DNA of 64,000 nucleotides from Anaerococcus marasmi (GCF_900290195.1 NZ_OLMF01000004.1:485501-549500), one strand, 5' to 3'. Shown: positions 54,170 through 63,329, counted from the first letter of the stretch. The notes: generated from the sequence alone by a model not told the origin. A program made the numbers and translations.

Positions 54170-55935
54170 ATTGCTTTACAACTCTCTTTCAAATATTCTA
54201 ATTCCGCACCTTCAAGATATGGACTTAACTTTTCAAAACAGGTCTTGTTATATTCGTTTAACCAATCAATCTCGTCTCTGTTTAGCATTTCAGTCTTAAT
54301 TGGTCGTATATCTATTGGAACATATGTTAAACTTTCAAATTGATTAAACTTTCCAAATTCATTTTCCATGGCTCTTTTTACGTAAGCCTCATTTTCAATT
54401 CTTATTCCATGAGAATTTTCTATATAAAGACCTGGTTCGATTGATGTAGTCATGTTTTCAACAAACTCGCTATCATCTCTTTCTGAAATTCTTTGTGGAC
54501 CCTCATGTACAGTAAGTACAAAGCCTACCCCGTGGCCTGTTCCATGGAAGAAGTCCTTTCCTGCATGCCATAAAGGATATTTTGCTATAGCATCTAGTCT
54601 CTGACCGTTAATCTTATCCTTAAACCTTGCCAAAAATAGGCTTAAGAATGATTTTAAAACTAGGGTATAATCAGTTTTTTCCTGATCGGTAAGCCTTCCT
54701 AGTGCTACAGTTCTTGTGATATCTGTAGTTCCTTCTTTATAGTGGGCACCAGAATCAACTAAGATCATCCCCTCATTTTTGATTGTCTTAGATCCTGTAG
54801 CCTGTGGCGCATAGTGAACTATAGCTGCATTTTCCCTATAACCTGCTATTGTTTCGAAGGAATCTTCAATGTAGGATTCATCTTCCTTTCTTAAGTCTTG
54901 GAGTTTCTTGCTTGCCAAAAGCTCATTTAAATTTCCAGTCTTTGCCCCAACTTCAAGCCAAGCGAAAAACTTAGTCAAGGCAATACCGTCTTTAATATAG
55001 GCCTTTTTGATATTTTCTATTTCGACATCAGTTTTTATTGCCTTCATATCAGTTGTTATATTTGTGCCGAGGCTTACCTTAACATTAGAATTTATGCTAT
55101 CATATATAGCAACATTTGTTCTTTCAGGATCGAGAAAGATTCTATTCTTACCTGGTATATTATTTAATAGCTTAAAGATAGATTCATAGGCATATAATTT
55201 AACACCATTATCTTCAAGATAATCTCTAACTTCTCCAGGAATTTTTTCTTCATCTATGCACAAATATGCTTCATCTTTCGATATTAAAGAATATGACAAA
55301 AGAACAGGATTGTAATCAATATCGTTACCTCTAATATTTAAAAAATAGCAAATATCTTCAGGTGATCCTATAAATGTATAATCATAACCATTGTCTGCCA
55401 TTATATTTCTAAGACGAAGAAGCTTTTCAGAGATACTTTCACCTGCATATTTATCTTCCATAAGCCAAGCTTTATCTTTTCTTAAGCCTGGTCTATCAGT
55501 CCAGATTTGGGAGATGTAATCAACATCAGAGATTAAAATCCTTGCACCCATACTTTCGCTTAGGTCCTTGTAGGCTTTTACTGAGAAGTTTTCGCCATCA
55601 AAGGCTATCTTTCCAAATTCTCCTATATTTTCATCTAAGTATTCGATTAGATTAGGAACACCTTCTACTCCCATTTTCATCAATTTATACTCAGAATGTT
55701 TAAGTTCCTTAGCAGCTTGTAGGAAATACCTGCTATCAGTCCATAAAAGTGCCTCATCCATAGTTATAAGAGCTGTTCCAGCTGATCCTGTAAAGCCTGA
55801 TATAAATTCACGAGTCCTGTAATAATCAGATAAATATTCTGACTGGTGCGGATCAGAAGTTGGAACTATATAAGCATCTATATTTCTTTCTCTCATTAGA
55901 TTTCTAAGTTTTTCTAATCGTTCGTTGATATTCAT
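54166..55935 (-). CDS. Xaa-Pro aminopeptidase (M24B, large form)
   Basis: A 589-residue cytosolic metalloprotease that removes an N-terminal residue before proline. Two creatinase-like N-terminal domains (IDAYIVPTSDPHQSEYL, FISGFTGSAGTALITMDEALLWTDSRYF in parts), then the pita-bread domain with ligands in LVDSGAHYKEGTTDITR, HGTGHGVGF, SIEPGLY and IRIENEAYV. Matches the large aminopeptidase P group. First gene of pepP-uvrC-hprK. A TATAAT at 55980-55975 on the minus strand is the likely -10. Confidence 0.95.
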   Translation of the reverse strand: MNINERLEKLRNLMRERNIDAYIVPTSDPHQSEYLSDYYRTREFISGFTGSAGTALITMDEALLWTDSRYFLQAAKELKHSEYKLMKMGVEGVPNLIEYLDENIGEFGKIAFDGENFSVKAYKDLSESMGARILISDVDYISQIWTDRPGLRKDKAWLMEDKYAGESISEKLLRLRNIMADNGYDYTFIGSPEDICYFLNIRGNDIDYNPVLLSYSLISKDEAYLCIDEEKIPGEVRDYLEDNGVKLYAYESIFKLLNNIPGKNRIFLDPERTNVAIYDSINSNVKVSLGTNITTDMKAIKTDVEIENIKKAYIKDGIALTKFFAWLEVGAKTGNLNELLASKKLQDLRKEDESYIEDSFETIAGYRENAAIVHYAPQATGSKTIKNEGMILVDSGAHYKEGTTDITRTVALGRLTDQEKTDYTLVLKSFLSLFLARFKDKINGQRLDAIAKYPLWHAGKDFFHGTGHGVGFVLTVHEGPQRISERDDSEFVENMTTSIEPGLYIENSHGIRIENEAYVKRAMENEFGKFNQFESLTYVPIDIRPIKTEMLNRDEIDWLNEYNKTCFEKLSPYLEGAELEYLKESCKAI

Positions 55936-55974
55936 TTTTTTCTCCTTAAAATCTTTTAGTAATCATCTAAATAT

Positions 55975-55980
55975 ATTATA
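55975..55980 (-). promoter_or_regulatory. -10 of the pepP-uvrC-hprK promoter
   Basis: TATAAT on the minus strand, 40 bases before the pepP ATG. No clear -35; an inverted repeat (55988-55997 with 56015-56024) covers that region. Confidence 0.5.
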
Positions 55981-56063
55981 CTAATAATAATCTCTTTACA
56001 TAATTAATTTCAAAAAAGAGATTAAACAAGCGACTGTTTACGATAAGCCATCCTATATTCTGA

Positions 56064-56091
56064 TTGATATTTCTCTTAAAACAATTATAAT
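56064..56091 (+). promoter_or_regulatory. ychF promoter
   Basis: TTGATA (56064-56069), 16 bases, TATAAT (56086-56091) on the plus strand. Leader of about 33 bases with a GGAGTGAT site. Confidence 0.75.
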
Positions 56092-56131
56092 ATAATCATT
56101 GCAAAAATAAAAAAGTGGATGGAGTGATTAA

Positions 56132-57229
56132 ATGAAATTAGGAATAGTAGGCTTGCCTAATGTTGGAAAATCAACATTATTCAACGCCATTACCAAAGCA
56201 GGTGCTCTTATTGCCAACTATCCATTTGCGACTATAGATCCAAATGTTGGTCTTGTAAATGTGCCTGATCAAAGACTAGAAGTTCTATCAGAAATGAGCT
56301 CTAGCAAAAAGATAGTTCCAGCAGTTGTAGAGTTTTATGATATAGCAGGACTAGTAAAGGGTGCTTCCAAGGGTGAAGGACTTGGAAATAAGTTCTTATC
56401 TAATATTAGAGAAACAGAAGCAATAGTTGAAGTCTTAAGATGCTTTGACGACGCTAATGTAACCCACGTAGATGGATCAGTTGACCCATTAAGAGATATT
56501 GAAACTATAAATCTTGAATTGATTTTCTCTGATCTTGAACTAGTATATAAGGTCTTAGAGAAAAAGAAAAAGGTCGCAAGAAGTGATAAAAGCGTAAGAA
56601 GTGAAGTTGAGCTTCTAGAAAGAATCAAGGAAGTTCTAGAAGAAGGCAAATCCGCAAGAATATTAGACTTAAATGAAGAAGAAAATAAAATGCTCAGAGC
56701 TTATCAGCTTCTTTCTACCAAACCAATCATATATGTATGTAATGTAAACGAAGAAGACGCTGCAAATGATGGTGAGGGAAATCCTTATGTAGATAAGGTT
56801 CGCGAGTTTGCCAAAAGCGAAGGAGCTGAAGTTTCTGTAGTTTCTGCTAAAATTGAGCAAGAAATTTCCGAAATCGAAGATGAAGAAGAAAGAGCGGAGT
56901 TCTTAGCTATGCTTGGCCTTGAAGAATCTGGTACAGATAAGGTAATCAAGGATTCATATAAGACACTAAACCTAATGTCCTTTTTGACAACTGGAGAAAT
57001 GGAAACAAGAGCTTGGACTATCACAAATGGAACAAAGGCAGTAGATGCTGCTGGTAAAATCCACTCTGATATATCAAGGGGATTTATCAAGGCAGAAATA
57101 GTCTCATATGAAGACTTAGTAGAATCCGGTTCAATCCATAAGGCACAAGAAAAGGGTCTATTAAGGCAAGAAGGAAAAGATTACATCATGCAAGATGGAG
57201 ATGTAGTCAACTTTAAGTTTAATGTATAG
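56132..57229 (+). CDS. ychF: Redox- and stress-linked ATPase/GTPase YchF (OLA1)
   Basis: A 365-residue Obg-family P-loop protein. G1 is GLPNVGKSTLFNAIT at 6-20, with NYPFATIDPNVG and DIAGLVKGASKGEGLGNKFL following, a coiled coil at 130-170 and a C-terminal TGS domain. YchF prefers ATP and binds the ribosome. Preceded by its own promoter; tdk follows with the start region adjoining the stop. Confidence 0.96.
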   Translation: MKLGIVGLPNVGKSTLFNAITKAGALIANYPFATIDPNVGLVNVPDQRLEVLSEMSSSKKIVPAVVEFYDIAGLVKGASKGEGLGNKFLSNIRETEAIVEVLRCFDDANVTHVDGSVDPLRDIETINLELIFSDLELVYKVLEKKKKVARSDKSVRSEVELLERIKEVLEEGKSARILDLNEEENKMLRAYQLLSTKPIIYVCNVNEEDAANDGEGNPYVDKVREFAKSEGAEVSVVSAKIEQEISEIEDEEERAEFLAMLGLEESGTDKVIKDSYKTLNLMSFLTTGEMETRAWTITNGTKAVDAAGKIHSDISRGFIKAEIVSYEDLVESGSIHKAQEKGLLRQEGKDYIMQDGDVVNFKFNV

Positions 57230-57236
57230 GGATACT

Positions 57237-57842
57237 ATGAAAAAGCAAGGAAGATTAATAGTCCACACAGGCTCCATGTTTTCAGGAAAAACTACCTCTC
57301 TTTGGAGAGAGCTTTATAGGATGAGGATAGCGAATTATAAAATCGTAGCCTTTAAACCATCGATTGATAACAGAGATGACGAGAGGAAAATTGTAAGCCA
57401 CGATAACCTAGAATTGGACGCTCATAAGGTCGAAAACCTAAAAGAAATCTTAACATACGCTAAAAATAACGATATAGATTGTATAGGAATTGATGAATTA
57501 CAATTCTTCCCTAATAATCCAAGTGAAGTTATAGATATATTTAACGAACTAATGGCGATGAAGATAACTATAGTTGTATCAGGACTTGATATGGACTATA
57601 AGACCCAACCGTTTGAGATTATTAAAGAAATCATGCCTATAGCTGACGAGCTAGTAAAGCACCACGCAATTTGCGCTTCATGTGGTGAAGATGCTTGGGC
57701 CTCTTACAGAAAGACCACGGATGAATCTCGTATCCAAATTGGTTCAAAAGACTTATACGAGCCCTTGTGCAGATCTTGTTATAACAAAAAAATGAAAGAA
57801 AAAGAAAAATACAAAAACCAAATATCTTTAGAAGATATGTAA
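57237..57842 (+). CDS. tdk: Thymidine kinase
   Basis: A 201-residue type II thymidine kinase of nucleotide salvage. P-loop HTGSMFSGKTTSL at 9-21, IGIDELQFFP, SGLDMDYKTQPF, and a zinc site from CASCGED and CRSCYNKK. I use the ATG at 57237; an ATG at 57222 in the same frame would overlap ychF by eight bases and cannot be excluded, because neither has a strong ribosome site. Ends at a hairpin terminator. Confidence 0.93.
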   Translation: MKKQGRLIVHTGSMFSGKTTSLWRELYRMRIANYKIVAFKPSIDNRDDERKIVSHDNLELDAHKVENLKEILTYAKNNDIDCIGIDELQFFPNNPSEVIDIFNELMAMKITIVVSGLDMDYKTQPFEIIKEIMPIADELVKHHAICASCGEDAWASYRKTTDESRIQIGSKDLYEPLCRSCYNKKMKEKEKYKNQISLEDM

Positions 57843-57867
57843 AAGCACGGCCCTATGCCGTGCTTTT
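57841..57867. terminator. Bidirectional terminator between tdk and map
   Basis: AAAAGCACGGC pairs perfectly with GCCGTGCTTTT around a five-base loop; A and T runs on either side of the stem serve both strands. Confidence 0.9.
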
Positions 57868-57868
57868 C

Positions 57869-58687
57869 CTATATATTATTTCTTTTCTTATAAGATTCTA
57901 TAAAGTCCAGGTCCTCTTCTGTTAACTTGTACTTATCTTGATCAGTTATTATTTCTGGACCGTCTTCATGGATTATTAGTTGGTGTTCGAATTGTGAACA
58001 TTTGGACCCATCTCTTGTTCTCGCTGTCCAACCGTTATCGTCAACTTTCATCTTCCAATCACCAGCTGCAATCATTGGCTCAATAGTAAATACCATGCCA
58101 GCTTCGATTCTAGGTCCTCTTCCTGCCTTGCCGTAGTGGGGAACTTGTGGATCTTCGTGCATTTCCTTGCCTATTCCGTGACCTATAAAATCTCTTATAA
58201 CAGAAAATCCATTTTCATCTTCAACATATTCTTGAATAGCAGCTCCGATATCTCCTATTCTATTTCCAACAACAGCAGCCTCTATTCCTCTTTTTAGACA
58301 TTCTAGATCCACGTCGACTAATCTTTGATCTTCTTCACTCATCTTTCCAATTGTATAAGTCCAGCAAGAATCAGCAAGACCGCCATCAAGGTCTATTACA
58401 TTATCTATTGAAACAATATCTCCTTCTTGTAGGACATAGTCTGTTGGGTAGCCGTGGCATATTTCATCATTTACTGAAATACATAGGGTAAATGGAAAAC
58501 CACCATAACCTAATTGGGCAGGGATTGCCCTTTTGTGTTTTGTAATAAACTCATTGGCAAATTTATCAAGGTCAAGAGTCGTTATTCCTTCTCTAATAAC
58601 TTCTCTTATAGCTAAATGAGTTTGGCAGAGAATTTCTGCTGCAGCTCTCATCTTTTCAAAATCTTTTTCTGTATATAATCTTATCAA
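57869..58687 (-). CDS. map: Methionine aminopeptidase, type I
   Basis: A 272-residue metalloprotease that removes the initiator methionine. Metal ligands are visible: Asp in SIDNVIDLDGGLADS (two, 11 apart), His in GHGIGKEMHEDP, Glu in FTIEPMIAAG and Glu in SQFEHQLII. I start at the TTG at 58687, which is six bases after AAGGAG and gives the family-like MIRLYTEKDFEKMRAAA; an ATG at 58702 lacks an upstream ribosome site and its own first codons contain the AAGGAG. Stands alone between two terminators. Confidence 0.94.
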   Translation of the reverse strand: MIRLYTEKDFEKMRAAAEILCQTHLAIREVIREGITTLDLDKFANEFITKHKRAIPAQLGYGGFPFTLCISVNDEICHGYPTDYVLQEGDIVSIDNVIDLDGGLADSCWTYTIGKMSEEDQRLVDVDLECLKRGIEAAVVGNRIGDIGAAIQEYVEDENGFSVIRDFIGHGIGKEMHEDPQVPHYGKAGRGPRIEAGMVFTIEPMIAAGDWKMKVDDNGWTARTRDGSKCSQFEHQLIIHEDGPEIITDQDKYKLTEEDLDFIESYKKRNNI

Positions 58688-58701
58688 TTCTAACTCCTTC
58701 A

Positions 58702-58726
58702 TTAAAATAAGGACGCTTGAGCGCCC
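58702..58726 (-). terminator. Terminator after the second nitroreductase
   Basis: On the minus strand GGGCGC and GCGTCC (one G-T pair) form a stem with a TCAA loop at 58726-58711, followed by TTATTTTA. Confidence 0.65.
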
Positions 58727-58732
58727 ATTATT

Positions 58733-59530
58733 CTATAAATTCTTACTTGCGATATAGGTATATTCCTTCCCATCAACAACTGGTTTGATGTCCCACTTGC
58801 TATTAGATGAAATTGTCTTTCCTAATTCGTCAATATAATACATTATTATACCAGCATCTATTAAATTTACATTGCCTGCATAGTCTTTGATATAGATTGA
58901 AAGTTTATCATCTTCTATTAGGAATCTCCATGGTTGGGAATTGTATGCTGATGGAGCATATTTCGCATAATCGAAGATACTATTAAGGCCTCTTTGCTCA
59001 AGATCCTCATCACTTGCAGGATTTTCAAAGCTATCTATATATACCAAGTCTGAGTTTGCAAGTCTGTCGTAGTACTTGTGCTCTCTTACTGTATCATCTA
59101 TTGGATAGCCGATGGCTAAAAGTATTGAAACATCACCTTCTGTATAGTTGAAGGCAGATTTTTTGATATCTTCTTCTACCTCACTTACTGTAATCCAGCA
59201 ATTGCCAAGCTTAAGTTCATTTAATTTAGTGATGAGCTCTTCTGTTGCGTAAGCGGCCTTGACATAGGTCTCTTTTTTGTCATTTAGGGTATTCAAAGCA
59301 ATATAGCTTGGTGCCTTGATCATAACTCCCTTGTAGCCTGCTAGACCCTGGAGTTTTTGATAGACTTCATCACCATCTGTTAATAGTAAGAATTTGATGT
59401 CTTCTTTTCCATGTTCTGCAGCAGAAGCTTCCATTTCCTTATTTAATTCTTCTACTACTTTGCTTGATAAATTATCTTCTTTAAAGTCTCTAGTTGATGT
59501 TCTTGATTTCAAAAAATTTTGTGTAAGCAT
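58733..59530 (-). CDS. Nitroreductase-family protein (putative TM nitroreductase group)
   Basis: A 265-residue protein made of two nitroreductase-like halves: residues 1-130 with the RTSTRDFKED motif, and residues about 160-265 with FDYAKYAPSAYNSQPWRFLI, an FMN-contact segment. This resembles the single-chain TM1586-like group rather than NfsA. Substrate unknown. I start at the ATG at 59530 after GGGGGAA; the ATG at 59542 in the same frame overlaps that site. It diverges from the UvrD-like gene. Confidence 0.8.
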   Translation of the reverse strand: MLTQNFLKSRTSTRDFKEDNLSSKVVEELNKEMEASAAEHGKEDIKFLLLTDGDEVYQKLQGLAGYKGVMIKAPSYIALNTLNDKKETYVKAAYATEELITKLNELKLGNCWITVSEVEEDIKKSAFNYTEGDVSILLAIGYPIDDTVREHKYYDRLANSDLVYIDSFENPASDEDLEQRGLNSIFDYAKYAPSAYNSQPWRFLIEDDKLSIYIKDYAGNVNLIDAGIIMYYIDELGKTISSNSKWDIKPVVDGKEYTYIASKNL

Positions 59531-59591
59531 TATTTCCCCCATCTATTTTTTCTTCTTCTTATATTTTAACATATATTTAAAGAAATTAATA

Positions 59592-59600
59592 TGATAAAAT
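59592..59600 (+). promoter_or_regulatory. Extended -10 of the UvrD-like helicase promoter
   Basis: TGATAAAAT ends seven bases before the ATG, so the transcript would start at the A of the start codon. The six bases between (ATAGAT) hold no ribosome binding site. Confidence 0.6.
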
Positions 59601-59606
59601 ATAGAT

Positions 59607-61400
59607 ATGAAACTAACTAGCCAACAAAATTTAGCCTTAAGGCACAAAGATGGTCCGATTTTGGTCCTTGCTGGCCCTGGAGCAGGAAAAACCACCATGC
59701 TTTTGGAAAGAATTAAATTCTTATCAGGAACAGTTGATCCAAAGCATATCCTTACCATAACCTTCTCTAAATCCCAGGCCCTAGATATGAAGGATAGATA
59801 CAATTCATCTGATGCAAATTTTATGACCATTCACGCCTTTTGCTATCTCATTATTAGAAATTATCTCAAACAAAATAATAGAAATCTAAGATTATTGGAA
59901 TCAGATGACCTTTATAATAAATATGATTTAATAGGTAAGATTTATTTTAAGATTAATAATAAAAAAATATCAAAAGAAGATCTCAGTGAATTTTTTAGAT
60001 TAACTTCTTATATGAAAAATGCCATGATAGATGATACTTATCTAGAAGACACCAAGGTCAAAAACTGTCTTCAAATCTATAGGGCTTACGAGAATTTTAA
60101 AATAAGAAATTACTATATAGATTTCGACGATATGCAAGTTATGGCCCTTAGGTTAATTGAAAATGACCCTAGGCTTTTAAATTCTATTAGAAAAAAATAT
60201 AGATATATACAAGTAGACGAAGGCCAAGATACTTCTCTAATTCAATTTAAAATTATAGAAAAAATCGCAGCTCCCTTAAATAACTTGATGATAGTAGCAG
60301 ATGATGACCAGTCTATATACTCATTTAGAGCTGCAGATGTATCCTACTTACTCAATTTAAAAAGCAAATACCCAAATTTAAAAATCATAGAGATGACAGA
60401 AAATCACAGGTCTTCAAACAATATCGTAAATTTATCCAAGGCCTTTATTGATATCAATAAGAATCGTTATCTTAAAGATTTGTTCACTAAAAACGATTTT
60501 CAAGGAATTATTTCCATAAAAAGTCTAAGAAACGTCAGGGACCAATACAAATTTATTATTGATAATATAAAAAAAGGAGAAAAAAACGCAATTTTATTTA
60601 GGAATAATATCCAAGCAGTAAATATTATTTCTTTTCTAATGGAAGATGATATCGACTTTTCTATTAATATTTCTAGTCTCGACTTCTTTGAGTCAAGAAT
60701 TATAGATGATTTATTTAATATTATTGAATTTTCTGATGATTTTGATAGACTCGACCTTTTTTGCGAGATTTATTATAAGATAGGGACTTTTCTTAAGAAA
60801 AAAGAAGTAGATAGGCTATCCTTTAAGTCTATTAATAAAAATGTCTTTGAAGCTCTCTATGAAACGGACCTAGAAGATTACAAGATAGAAACCCTAGTCC
60901 AAAAGGAAAAACAATTAAAACATATAAGAAAGCTAAGTCTTGATAAGAAGATATCCTATATCTATAAATATATGGACTACAAGTCCTATATATCAAATTT
61001 CAGTAAGAAGTACAGAGAAGAAGTCGTAAATAAAGATCTCTTCGTTGAATCAATGGTTAATTTTACAAAAAATTTAAAGACTATAGAAGACTTTTATAAC
61101 AAGAAAGACAAGCTAGAAAAGAAGCTCTCATCTTCTAATTCTGACTTGATCCTTTCAAGCATCCATAAGTCTAAGGGCTTGGAATATGATAATGTCTTTG
61201 TAATCAACATGGTAAAAAACGAGTTTCCTATAATTGTAGATAATGAAGACATAGAAAAGAAAATCGAGGAAGAAAGGCGAGTAATGTATGTTGCAATGAC
61301 CAGAGCTAAGAAGAATCTCCATATTCTATCAATAAAAAAGAGAGGATCAGAAAAACTTAGCCCCTCTATGTTCTTTACTCAAATCAAAGATTTACTCTAG
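59607..61400 (+). CDS. UvrD/Rep/PcrA-like superfamily 1 DNA helicase
   Basis: A 597-residue ATP-dependent helicase. Q-motif TSQQNLALRH at 4-13, Walker A AGPGAGKTT at 22-30, motif Ia ITFSKSQALDMKDR, motif II QVDEGQDTS, motif III VADDDQSIYSFRAAD, and near the end SIHKSKGLEYDNVFVI and RVMYVAMTRAKKNLHIL. It is shorter than UvrD/PcrA (about 720) and lacks the C-terminal tail. The start is fixed by the Q-motif. There is no ribosome site upstream; the message may be leaderless. Ends nine bases inside the convergent folC. Confidence 0.92.
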   Translation: MKLTSQQNLALRHKDGPILVLAGPGAGKTTMLLERIKFLSGTVDPKHILTITFSKSQALDMKDRYNSSDANFMTIHAFCYLIIRNYLKQNNRNLRLLESDDLYNKYDLIGKIYFKINNKKISKEDLSEFFRLTSYMKNAMIDDTYLEDTKVKNCLQIYRAYENFKIRNYYIDFDDMQVMALRLIENDPRLLNSIRKKYRYIQVDEGQDTSLIQFKIIEKIAAPLNNLMIVADDDQSIYSFRAADVSYLLNLKSKYPNLKIIEMTENHRSSNNIVNLSKAFIDINKNRYLKDLFTKNDFQGIISIKSLRNVRDQYKFIIDNIKKGEKNAILFRNNIQAVNIISFLMEDDIDFSINISSLDFFESRIIDDLFNIIEFSDDFDRLDLFCEIYYKIGTFLKKKEVDRLSFKSINKNVFEALYETDLEDYKIETLVQKEKQLKHIRKLSLDKKISYIYKYMDYKSYISNFSKKYREEVVNKDLFVESMVNFTKNLKTIEDFYNKKDKLEKKLSSSNSDLILSSIHKSKGLEYDNVFVINMVKNEFPIIVDNEDIEKKIEEERRVMYVAMTRAKKNLHILSIKKRGSEKLSPSMFFTQIKDLL

Positions 61401-62684
61401 GCTCCCTTTTAAGGAGCTTTTTTCGTGTTTTAATATATCTCCCACCAAATATAAGGAACCACACCAAATAACCAAGTCGTCTTCACTCGCTGTTTTTTTG
61501 GAGTACTCATAAGCTTCTATTGGATCTTTGATCTCTATTGACCTTTTTGCTTTATCCTTTACTAAGCTATAAAGTTCATCAGTGTCAAAGGCTCTAGGAT
61601 TATCTTTTATTCCTGTAACTATGATTTCATCAGCGATTTTAGCCAAGGAGTTAATTACATAATCATAATCCTTATCCTTCAATATGGAAAATCCTACGAT
61701 AAGCTTTCTATATTTGTAAGAAGATATGGAATCAATCAAGGCATCTATGGCTTCTCTATTATGAGATCCGTCGACTAAAACTCTTGGATTCTTATTTATA
61801 AGTTCAAGCCTGCCAGGATTTCTCGTAGTTAATAAGCCTTCATAAATATCTTTTTCACAGATAGAAAACTCATCTTTTAGGAAATCCAAAGTTATAAGAG
61901 CTGTTACCGCATTATATATCTGATGGATTCCAACAAGTCTTGTCCTAATATTCTTATAAGACCTAAAAGAAAACTCATTGTAATCAGGTCCTGTCTTTAT
62001 AATTTCTACCTCTGTCTTATCAAAAGTATGGATCCTGCTTTCTGTATTTCGTGCTTTTTCTATAAAAACTTCCTCTACAGCACCCTCCTTAGGATATAGA
62101 AAAACTTCTGACTTATCTTTTATAATTCCCGCCTTGTTTTGGGCTATTTCTTCTAGGCTATCTCCTAGGATTTGGATGTGATCTTTTGAGATAGTGGTAA
62201 TGACACAGGCTATCGGATTTTTTATGATATTGGTTGAATCAAGACTTCCTCCTAGTCCAACTTCTACCACAGCGACATCTACCTTTTTTTCATAGAAATA
62301 AATATACATTATAGCAGTCAAGACTTCAAAATAAGAATTGTGGAGGCCTTTTTCATCTAGTTCTTCCAAAGGCTTCTTCAACCTATCAATAATTTCTGCA
62401 AAATCCTCATCACTTATATCAACTCCAGAAATTGATATAGCTTCATTTATCTTGGTCATATATGGCGAAGTAAATAGGCCGACCGTATTTTTCATTGAAA
62501 GTGTATTGGCGATCATATTGGCAGTAGATCCCTTGCCATTAGTTCCTCCAATATGTATTACTTTTATCTTATCTTGAGGGTTATCAAAATATTCTAAGAG
62601 ACTTTTTATTTTCTCTAAACTATGACCCCCGTTTGTACTTCCCCTATTTAATATAAATTCGTAGTATTGATCAAAATTTTCCAT
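61392..62684 (-). CDS. folC: Folylpolyglutamate/dihydrofolate synthase
   Basis: A 430-residue ligase that adds glutamate to folates and so retains them in the cell. ATP site HIGGTNGKGSTANMIA near 43, VEVGLGGSLDSTN, and RLELINKNPRVLVDGSHNREA (in parts) near 300. I start at the ATG at 62684, five bases after GGAGG; an ATG at 62702 in the same frame has its first codons in that site. It links to folT earlier in the window. The end overlaps the helicase gene, whose terminator lies within folC. Confidence 0.95.
   Translation of the reverse strand: MENFDQYYEFILNRGSTNGGHSLEKIKSLLEYFDNPQDKIKVIHIGGTNGKGSTANMIANTLSMKNTVGLFTSPYMTKINEAISISGVDISDEDFAEIIDRLKKPLEELDEKGLHNSYFEVLTAIMYIYFYEKKVDVAVVEVGLGGSLDSTNIIKNPIACVITTISKDHIQILGDSLEEIAQNKAGIIKDKSEVFLYPKEGAVEEVFIEKARNTESRIHTFDKTEVEIIKTGPDYNEFSFRSYKNIRTRLVGIHQIYNAVTALITLDFLKDEFSICEKDIYEGLLTTRNPGRLELINKNPRVLVDGSHNREAIDALIDSISSYKYRKLIVGFSILKDKDYDYVINSLAKIADEIIVTGIKDNPRAFDTDELYSLVKDKAKRSIEIKDPIEAYEYSKKTASEDDLVIWCGSLYLVGDILKHEKSSLKGSLE
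61402..61423 (+). terminator. Terminator of the UvrD-like gene, inside folC
   Basis: GCTCC (61402-61406) pairs with GGAGC (61413-61417) and is followed by T6 on the plus strand. It is encoded in the last codons of the convergent folC gene. Confidence 0.75.
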
Positions 62685-62702
62685 TACTCCCTCCATTTTC
62701 AT

Positions 62703-62731
62703 ATTATAATTAATATTGAGTTTTATGGCAA
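62703..62731 (-). promoter_or_regulatory. folC promoter
   Basis: TTGCCA (62731-62726), 17 bases, TATAAT (62708-62703) on the minus strand. Start expected near 62696, giving a leader of about 12 bases that holds the GGAGG site. Confidence 0.78.
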
Positions 62732-62734
62732 GAG

Positions 62735-62768
62735 AAAACCCCTAGTCTTCTTTCGAAGATTTCGGGGC
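62735..62768 (-). terminator. Terminator of the PfpI-family gene
   Basis: CCCC (62739-62742) with GGGG (62764-62767), and GTCTTC (62745-62750) with GAAGAT (62755-62760) form a bulged stem with a TTTC loop; a T run follows on the minus strand, just before the folC -35. Confidence 0.8.
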
Positions 62769-62779
62769 TTATCCTAAAA

Positions 62780-63283
62780 CTATTTAATTGCTTCAACAAA
62801 TGCCTTTACGTGGGCTGGTAGATCTTCAGGAGATCTGCTTGTAATTACCTTATTATCTATAACTACTTCCCTATCCTCCCATTTTGCTCCAGCATTTATT
62901 ATATCATTTTTGATAGTAGGAGTTGATGTCGCCTTTATTCCATCCAAAAGTCCTGCATCAGCAACAACCCATGGACCGTGGCATACAGCAGCGATTGGCT
63001 TGCCATTTTCGTGAACTTTTTTAACAAAATCAATAGTAGCCTCGTGCTGTCTCATTCCATCTGGTGAGTAGCCACCTGGTATATATACTCCATCGAATTC
63101 ATTTGGATCAGCTTCCTTGCTTGAGATGTCTGATTTCACTTTGTATCCAGACTTAGATGGATACTCTACATCTTTCTCGCTTCCTACAAGGACAACGTCG
63201 AAATCCTCTCTTAGTCTGTGGTATGGATATATTAATTCACTTTCTTCAAATAGTGATTCTACTAGTAATGCTATTTTTTTCAT
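62780..63283 (-). CDS. DJ-1/PfpI family protein
   Basis: A 167-residue protein of the class I glutamine amidotransferase-like fold. FDGVYIPGGYSPDGMR and the nucleophile elbow AAVCHGPWVVADAGLL carry the conserved Glu/His/Cys pattern of the PfpI/YhbO group, which includes deglycase or glyoxalase-like and stress proteins. Activity is not certain. I start at the ATG at 63283 because AAGGAG stands six bases upstream; a start at 63307 would overlap nothing useful and has no site. Confidence 0.88.
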   Translation of the reverse strand: MKKIALLVESLFEESELIYPYHRLREDFDVVLVGSEKDVEYPSKSGYKVKSDISSKEADPNEFDGVYIPGGYSPDGMRQHEATIDFVKKVHENGKPIAAVCHGPWVVADAGLLDGIKATSTPTIKNDIINAGAKWEDREVVIDNKVITSRSPEDLPAHVKAFVEAIK

Positions 63284-63329
63284 ATAAACTCCTTTCACTT
63301 CTATCAACTTATTACATTACTACCCTTTG

